DNA of 10,201 nucleotides from Treponema sp. (lineage in GTDB: Bacteria > Spirochaetota > Spirochaetia > Treponematales > Breznakiellaceae). Positions 6,567 through 10,201 of this stretch are shown in pieces. The DNA is taken from positions 1-10,201 of the forward strand of contig JAITFA010000016.1 of assembly GCA_031281685.1 (NCBI GenBank). The letters run 5' to 3'. Under the pieces are notes generated by a model. That model made no database searches. It was not told the DNA's origin and saw only the letters and a list, made by a program, of their open reading frames with translations. The translations under genes were made by a program, and so were the position numbers. Positions within the stretch are counted from its first letter, which is position 1. Each line of letters begins with the position of its first letter.

Positions 6567-7781
6567 ATGGCACACAAAGAGTTAATAGAGAAGACCTTGA
6601 AGCAGGGTGAAGGCATTTTCCGTTTGAATCCTATGTTTATTCCAAGGCCCTTTGGCAAGGCAGGCCGCCGGCTCAGGCTTCATCCAGATGATTACTATGC
6701 TTATGGACTTGAGCGCGGTTCCATCAAAGAACGCTGGATGACATCCACCAACGTTGCCCAGAACGGCCCGCTCGCTGGACCTGAGGAGGGTCTCAGTTTT
6801 GTCGCCGTCGCTTACGGCAGCGATGAGAAGTTCAGCCTTAAAGAGGCAATACAGGTACTGGGCGCGGACCTTATCGGCAAAGAGCTGATGAGCAAATACA
6901 GTGGCTGGCCTGTGTTCTCCAAGTTTTACGATCTGAGTACGCCGCTCTTTCATCACCTTCATCTTGATATGGAAGCCGCGGCGCGTGTGGGCAAACTCGG
7001 CAAGCCTGAGTGTTACTATTTCCCCCGCCAGTTTGCCAGTCACTCCGGCGAGATGGACGCCACTTACTTTGGTTACGACCCAGACACCACACCGGAACAG
7101 GTTAAACAGCGGCTCCTTGACTTCAACAAAGGCGACACCCGTATCACGGAACTGTCCCGCGCCTATCGCATAGAGCTTGGTACCGGCTGGTACTCCCCCG
7201 CTGGCGTGATTCACGCGCCCGGCTCAGTGCTTACCTTTGAACTGAACTGGAACGGCGACGTCAATTCCGTACACGAAAACGTTGTTTCCGGCGAAATCTT
7301 CCCCCGCGACTTCCTCGTAGGCGAGTGTCCGCCGGATAAAAAAGACGACATCGACTATATCTTCAGCCTCCTCGACTGGGAGAAGAACACTGATCCTCAC
7401 TACAAAAAGCACTACTCGCGCCAGCCCATCACCATTGCCCATAACAGCGATTACGAGGAAAAGTGGGTTGCCTACGCCAACGACGGCTATTTCAGCGCCA
7501 AAGAACTGACCGTGTTTCCCGGCAAGACCGTTACCCTGAAAGAGCCGGTGGTTCATGGTGTTATCCTGACCCAGGGGCGGGGAAAGTTAGGAGCTTTTGT
7601 CTGTGAAACGCCCACTATGCTCCGTTTTGGTCAGCAGAGCGCCGACGAATTCTATGTTTCGGAAGCCGCGGCGCAGAAGGGCGTGGTTATTAGAAACGAA
7701 AGTCCGGTAGAACCGCTCGTGCTACTCAAGAGTTTCGGTCCGAATCACCCGGACGCGCCTGCGAGTGTGTCTGATGTCTGA
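6567..7781 (+). CDS. Phosphomannose-isomerase-like cupin protein, candidate phospho-AI-2 isomerase
   Basis: This 404-residue protein resembles class I mannose-6-phosphate isomerases of the cupin superfamily. Metal-ligand motifs are visible in order: HHLHLD (His130 and His132) in the place of the family QVHPDD, KPECYYF (Glu148) for GKTE-WY, and SPAGVIHAPG (His216) for IPAGTIHA. A C-terminal β-rich segment (YFSAKELTVFPGKTVTLKE, about 310-330) resembles the second cupin domain. It is likely a cytosolic metal-dependent sugar-phosphate isomerase. The start ATG has AGAAGG (6555-6560) six bases upstream. The stop overlaps lsrK by 8 bp, so the two are almost surely translated from one mRNA and act in the same pathway. 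With LsrF next door and no LsrG in the window, I infer it may isomerise phospho-AI-2 or a related intermediate. It could instead be a plain sugar isomerase, because its substrate residues are not decisive. I do not recognise a named gene. Confidence 0.85.
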   Translation: MAHKELIEKTLKQGEGIFRLNPMFIPRPFGKAGRRLRLHPDDYYAYGLERGSIKERWMTSTNVAQNGPLAGPEEGLSFVAVAYGSDEKFSLKEAIQVLGADLIGKELMSKYSGWPVFSKFYDLSTPLFHHLHLDMEAAARVGKLGKPECYYFPRQFASHSGEMDATYFGYDPDTTPEQVKQRLLDFNKGDTRITELSRAYRIELGTGWYSPAGVIHAPGSVLTFELNWNGDVNSVHENVVSGEIFPRDFLVGECPPDKKDDIDYIFSLLDWEKNTDPHYKKHYSRQPITIAHNSDYEEKWVAYANDGYFSAKELTVFPGKTVTLKEPVVHGVILTQGRGKLGAFVCETPTMLRFGQQSADEFYVSEAAAQKGVVIRNESPVEPLVLLKSFGPNHPDAPASVSDV

Positions 7782-9339
7782 CCCCTATATCATGGCGATT
7801 GACGCCGGCACCGGGAGCGTCCGGGCGCTTATCTTTGACGCCGGCGGTAAGCAGATTGGATGCGCCCAGCAAGAGTGGAAGCACAGGGAAGACCCGCGTT
7901 TTCCCGGCAGTATGGACTTTGACTGGACAACGAACTGGGCGCTCACCTGTTCCTGCATCCGCGAGGCGCTTACTGAAACCGGAGTTCCCGCGAGTAAGAT
8001 CGCCGCTGTTTCCACAACCTGTATGCGCGAAGGCATCGTGCTGTACGACTCGGCGGGCAAGGAACTCTGGGCTTGCGCCAATGTAGACGCCCGCAGCGGC
8101 GAAGAGGTGAGCCAGCTCAAGCAGCTAGCGCCGGAACTGGAAACGGAAATCTACCTTGAATCAGGGCAGACCTTTGCCTTGGGCGCTTTGCCGCGTCTCC
8201 TCTGGGTAAAGAACAAACTTCCCGACGTTTACCACAAAATCGCCCGTTTAGGTATGTTCAACGACTGGCTGATCTACCGTTTGTCCGGCGTTCTTGTTGT
8301 GGAACCCAGCAATGGCTCAACCACCGGTCTCTTTGACCTGCAAACCCGCACATGGGACAGGAACATAGCCCGCCGCTGTGGTTTGCGGGACGATATTTTC
8401 CCCGACGTCGCTGAGTGCGGCACGTCTGTCACCAAAGTTTCAGCACAAGGGGCGCGTGAATCCGGACTTGCGGAAGGAACGTTGCTGGTGATAGGCGGCG
8501 GCGATTGTCAGCTTGGCTCCATAGGCGTCGGGGTTGTCAATGTCAATGACGCGGCGGTTTTTGGCGGCAGTTTCTGGCAGTATGAGTACAACACTAGCAC
8601 GGGCAAAACTTCCCCCAAATGCGATGTACGGGTGAATTGCCACGCGCTTCCTTTGCTCTGGCAATATGAAGCGCTGGCTTTTAATCCGGGTCTCGTGATG
8701 CGCTGGTACCGCGACGCTTTTTGCGCTGAGGAAACGCGCCTTGCCGCCGAACAGCACAGCGACTCCTACGCTTTCATGGACAGGGAGGCTGCGAAGATAC
8801 CTGCCGGTTCTTACGGCATGGTCTGCGCCTTTTCCGACGTGATGAACTATATTGGCTGGCGGCACGCCGCGCCCACATTTACCAACTTTGCTCTGTCCCC
8901 AGAAAAATTTAACAAGTACACATTCTACCGGGCTATTATGGAAAACACCGCCCTTGTAACGCTTGGGCATCTCCGTCTTGTGGAACAGGCCACGGGGAAT
9001 CGGCCTGAAAAGATAGTGTTTGCCGGCGGCGCGTCAAAAAGCGTTCTCTGGCCCCAGATACTCGCCGATGTCTTGAACATTCCGGTTGAAACGCCTGTGG
9101 TCAAAGAAGCCACTGGTTTGGGAGCAGCGCTTCTGGCTGGCAAGGGGATAGGACTCTACCCGGACATTCGGGAAGCGGTAAAAAAACTGGTCAAGATAGA
9201 AAAGGAATTTACGCCGGACAGCGAAAACGCGGCTGTGTACCAACGCGCTTATGAGACATGGCAGCGTGTTTACGCGGCGCAGTTGGACTTGAGCAACCGC
9301 CATATTACCCGATACATGTGGTCGGCTCCAGGCTTGTAG
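7774..9339 (+). CDS. lsrK: Autoinducer-2 kinase LsrK
   Basis: This 521-residue FGGY-family kinase (E. coli LsrK is 530) phosphorylates AI-2 (DPD) at its C5 hydroxyl, trapping the signal in the cytosol. The nucleotide-binding DAGTGS is at 10-15. LsrK-type segments SMREGIVLY (here TCMREGIVLYD), CANVDAR and GGGDCQLG follow, with Asp244 at the catalytic-base position (Asp243 in E. coli). The substrate-side stretch RWYRDAFCAEE, the C-terminal FAGGASK phosphate-binding segment from 416, and the end MWSAPGL also match remembered LsrK. This detailed match separates it from xylulokinase or glycerol kinase. ATG 7774 is chosen over GTG 7765 because it gives an MSDPY N-terminus leading directly into the kinase fold. 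Either choice overlaps the cupin gene, suggesting translational coupling, and no strong ribosome binding site is visible. No terminator with a T-run follows. Confidence 0.95.
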   Translation: MSDPYIMAIDAGTGSVRALIFDAGGKQIGCAQQEWKHREDPRFPGSMDFDWTTNWALTCSCIREALTETGVPASKIAAVSTTCMREGIVLYDSAGKELWACANVDARSGEEVSQLKQLAPELETEIYLESGQTFALGALPRLLWVKNKLPDVYHKIARLGMFNDWLIYRLSGVLVVEPSNGSTTGLFDLQTRTWDRNIARRCGLRDDIFPDVAECGTSVTKVSAQGARESGLAEGTLLVIGGGDCQLGSIGVGVVNVNDAAVFGGSFWQYEYNTSTGKTSPKCDVRVNCHALPLLWQYEALAFNPGLVMRWYRDAFCAEETRLAAEQHSDSYAFMDREAAKIPAGSYGMVCAFSDVMNYIGWRHAAPTFTNFALSPEKFNKYTFYRAIMENTALVTLGHLRLVEQATGNRPEKIVFAGGASKSVLWPQILADVLNIPVETPVVKEATGLGAALLAGKGIGLYPDIREAVKKLVKIEKEFTPDSENAAVYQRAYETWQRVYAAQLDLSNRHITRYMWSAPGL

Positions 9340-9384
9340 ACATTGGGAGAGTCTTACAAACATATCGGGAGACCGCTAAGTCAT

Positions 9385-9399
9385 GCCGGTAGGACCGGC
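9385..9399 (+). terminator. Weak hairpin after lsrK
   Basis: GCCGGT (9385-9390) and ACCGGC (9394-9399) form a perfect 6-bp stem with a 3-nt loop, 46 nt after the lsrK stop. Only TTT follows (9406-9408), so intrinsic termination would be poor. It is the best candidate for the end of the operon in the 9340-9488 gap. Confidence 0.25.
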
Positions 9400-9462
9400 G
9401 GCGGCGTTTCATACGGTGGCGCTGGTGATGTACCCCCAGCAATTCAACGTATCACGCTTTGT

Positions 9463-9480
9463 TGTGTCTGACCCCTTTAC
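9463..9480. repeat. RAYT-flanking direct repeat, copy D
   Basis: TGTGTCTGACCCCTTTAC lies 9 bp beyond the 3' end of the transposase gene. It shares TGTGTCTG and the following C-rich bases with the three copies on the other side of the gene, in the same orientation, so together they bracket the transposase. Confidence 0.55.
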
Positions 9481-9488
9481 CCAACGAC

Positions 9489-9998
9489 CTAGCCGGCGCT
9501 TGGGAAGCATAGCTCCGGCATAGCTGCCCGGGGTATAGTTACTACATCCATCCTTCCGCGCAGATGGTGGTATAAGCCGCCGAACTCCCAGTCCTCTGCT
9601 CGTTTAACTAGGCCCGCCCGCTTGGGATTATTGTCTATATAGTCCAATACCCGCAAAAGCTGCCTTATGTCGTCGATAATCTTCGAGAAAAACCGCTTTC
9701 CCCAGAGATGGCCCCCTTTCTTACCATGCGCCTTGTTCCAGTATCGGGCGAAATTCCCCTTGATCCATTGCATTATCCTGGGAAGGGACTCCCCGTTCTC
9801 CGGTTTGATGACCAGATGGACGTGGTTATCCATGATACAGAAGTCCAAAAGCTGAAACGGGTACTTTTGCTTCGCTCTTTTGACGAAGGTCAAGAACATA
9901 GTCTTGATCTGCGGCGATTGGAGTTCCATCTCATTACGGTTAATTTCCGAGGTAACGTGATAGGCGGCTCCGTCCTTAAGTTCTCTTGGATATCTCAT
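9489..9998 (-). CDS. REP-associated tyrosine transposase (Y1_Tnp / IS200-like)
   Basis: A 169-residue single-domain HUH endonuclease. The HUH motif is His59-Val-His61 in IMDNHVHLVIKP. The likely catalytic tyrosine is Tyr120 in DYIDNNPKRAGLV, preceded by GHLWGKRFFSKII, all typical of RAYT proteins. These enzymes cut single-stranded DNA at a hairpin-adjacent site through a covalent phosphotyrosine. The frame is open upstream to an ATG at 10082. I chose ATG 9998 because RAYTs normally begin just before the xxYHVT segment, and the upstream extension runs through the flanking repeats. No strong Shine-Dalgarno is visible. Length and motifs look intact, so the enzyme may be active. Confidence 0.88.
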   Translation of the reverse strand: MRYPRELKDGAAYHVTSEINRNEMELQSPQIKTMFLTFVKRAKQKYPFQLLDFCIMDNHVHLVIKPENGESLPRIMQWIKGNFARYWNKAHGKKGGHLWGKRFFSKIIDDIRQLLRVLDYIDNNPKRAGLVKRAEDWEFGGLYHHLRGRMDVVTIPRAAMPELCFPSAG

Positions 9999-10040
9999 AG
10001 CTATAGATATGGCTCTGGGAAGGGATTTTGCTTTAGTGTG

Positions 10041-10106
10041 TGCGTCTGGCACCATGTGTCTGGCGCCAAAACACCGCGGCAAACTTTATGTGTCTGGCAC
10101 CAAAAC
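10041..10106. repeat. RAYT-flanking direct repeats, copies A-C
   Basis: Three same-orientation copies: A at 10041-10053 (TGCGTCTGGCACC), B at 10055-10072 and C at 10089-10106. B and C match at 17 of 18 bases (TGTGTCTGGC then A or G, CCAAAAC). They lie upstream of the transposase start on its coding strand and match the RAYT-associated GGTGCCAGACAC type of motif when read on that strand. Confidence 0.65.
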
Positions 10107-10121
10107 GATAACCAATTCAAG

Positions 10122-10151
10122 TTGTATCTTAATGGAAAAATAACGTATAAT
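10122..10151 (+). promoter_or_regulatory. Promoter of the right-edge gene
   Basis: A perfect TATAAT (10146-10151) has TTGTAT (10122-10127) 18 bp upstream as a partial -35. The next ATG is only 9 nt past the -10 box, so the transcript would start within a few bases of that codon. Confidence 0.6.
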
Positions 10152-10160
10152 ACTCCTATT

Positions 10161-10201
10161 ATGAGAAGTTTTGATGTTGCGAAAGCGTGGGAAATCCTTA
10201 T
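10161..10201 (+). CDS. 5' end of an unidentified gene, truncated by the window
   Basis: ATG at 10161 opens a frame (MRSFDVAKAWEIL) that continues past the right edge. It directly follows a strong -10 box with no room for a ribosome binding site, so translation from this ATG would be leaderless or the true start is further right. Thirteen residues are too few to assign a family. Confidence 0.45.
   Translation, partial: MRSFDVAKAWEIL

Larger units (their letters stand above)
9463..10106 (-). mobile_element. REP/RAYT-type single-gene mobile unit
   Basis: A single Y1 transposase gene is flanked by short same-orientation repeats with core TGTGTCTG(G/A)C(A/G/C)CC: one copy at the left (9463-9480) and three at the right (10041-10106). 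This is the layout of a RAYT with its REP-like recognition sequences. No target duplication or terminal inverted repeat is seen, consistent with the IS200/IS605 type of mechanism. The precise ends are not determinable from the sequence alone. Confidence 0.55.

Noticed and set aside
7775..7786. TGTCTGACCCCT at the lsrK start is identical over 12 bases to part of RAYT repeat copy D
   Set aside because: It encodes the first residues of LsrK in a reading-frame-sensible way and the match ends at once on both sides, so coincidence is the simpler reading.
9383..9523. A 46-codon plus-strand frame (starting MPVGPAAAFHT) between lsrK and the RAYT
   Set aside because: It has no ribosome binding site, runs through a hairpin and the REP-like repeat, and overlaps the end of the transposase. 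It may be decayed sequence but no family is recognisable.

Overview
The window carries a bacterial chromosome segment of moderate, roughly balanced GC. It holds five metabolic or transport genes, one very large repeat-protein gene, one tRNA and one small transposase. The large gene is an all-ankyrin lipoprotein with a permissive, spirochaete-like lipobox (L-F-G-C). Together with the mix of gut-type sugar genes, this fits a host-associated spirochaete such as a gut Treponema. That assignment is an inference from style, not proven by any marker gene here.

Layout. Positions 113-286 hold a minus-strand tRNA-Leu(GAG) unit with its own promoter and a strong rho-independent terminator. Positions 346-3084 encode a ~911-residue ankyrin lipoprotein built from about 24 repeats with a visible higher-order duplication. 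Positions 3177-4235 encode a Gfo/Idh/MocA-family sugar dehydrogenase. After a perfect 10-bp inverted repeat, positions 4281-5294 encode a DppD/OppD-type ABC ATPase that starts at TTG. This converges, with a 12-bp gap, on lsrF (5307-6185, minus).

The centre of interest is 5307-9339, an autoinducer-2 (AI-2) processing locus. lsrF (phospho-AI-2 thiolase) is transcribed leftward. A phosphomannose-isomerase-like cupin gene and lsrK (AI-2 kinase) form an overlapping rightward pair. The 381-bp divergent control region between them contains an array of six 23-bp tandem repeats, two back-to-back sigma-70-like promoters with TTGACA boxes, and GC-rich hairpins that exclude each other in the lsrF leader. 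No LsrG, LsrR or Lsr transporter is present in the window. The cupin sits where the LsrG isomerase would be expected and is the best candidate here for an undescribed pathway component: LsrK phosphorylates AI-2, the cupin may isomerise phospho-AI-2, and LsrF then cleaves it to DHAP and acetyl-CoA.

The right end (9463-10106) is a REP-associated tyrosine transposase (RAYT/Y1, IS200-like) unit, flanked by short direct repeats with the core GTGTCTG(G/A)C. A possible leaderless gene begins at 10161 and runs off the window.
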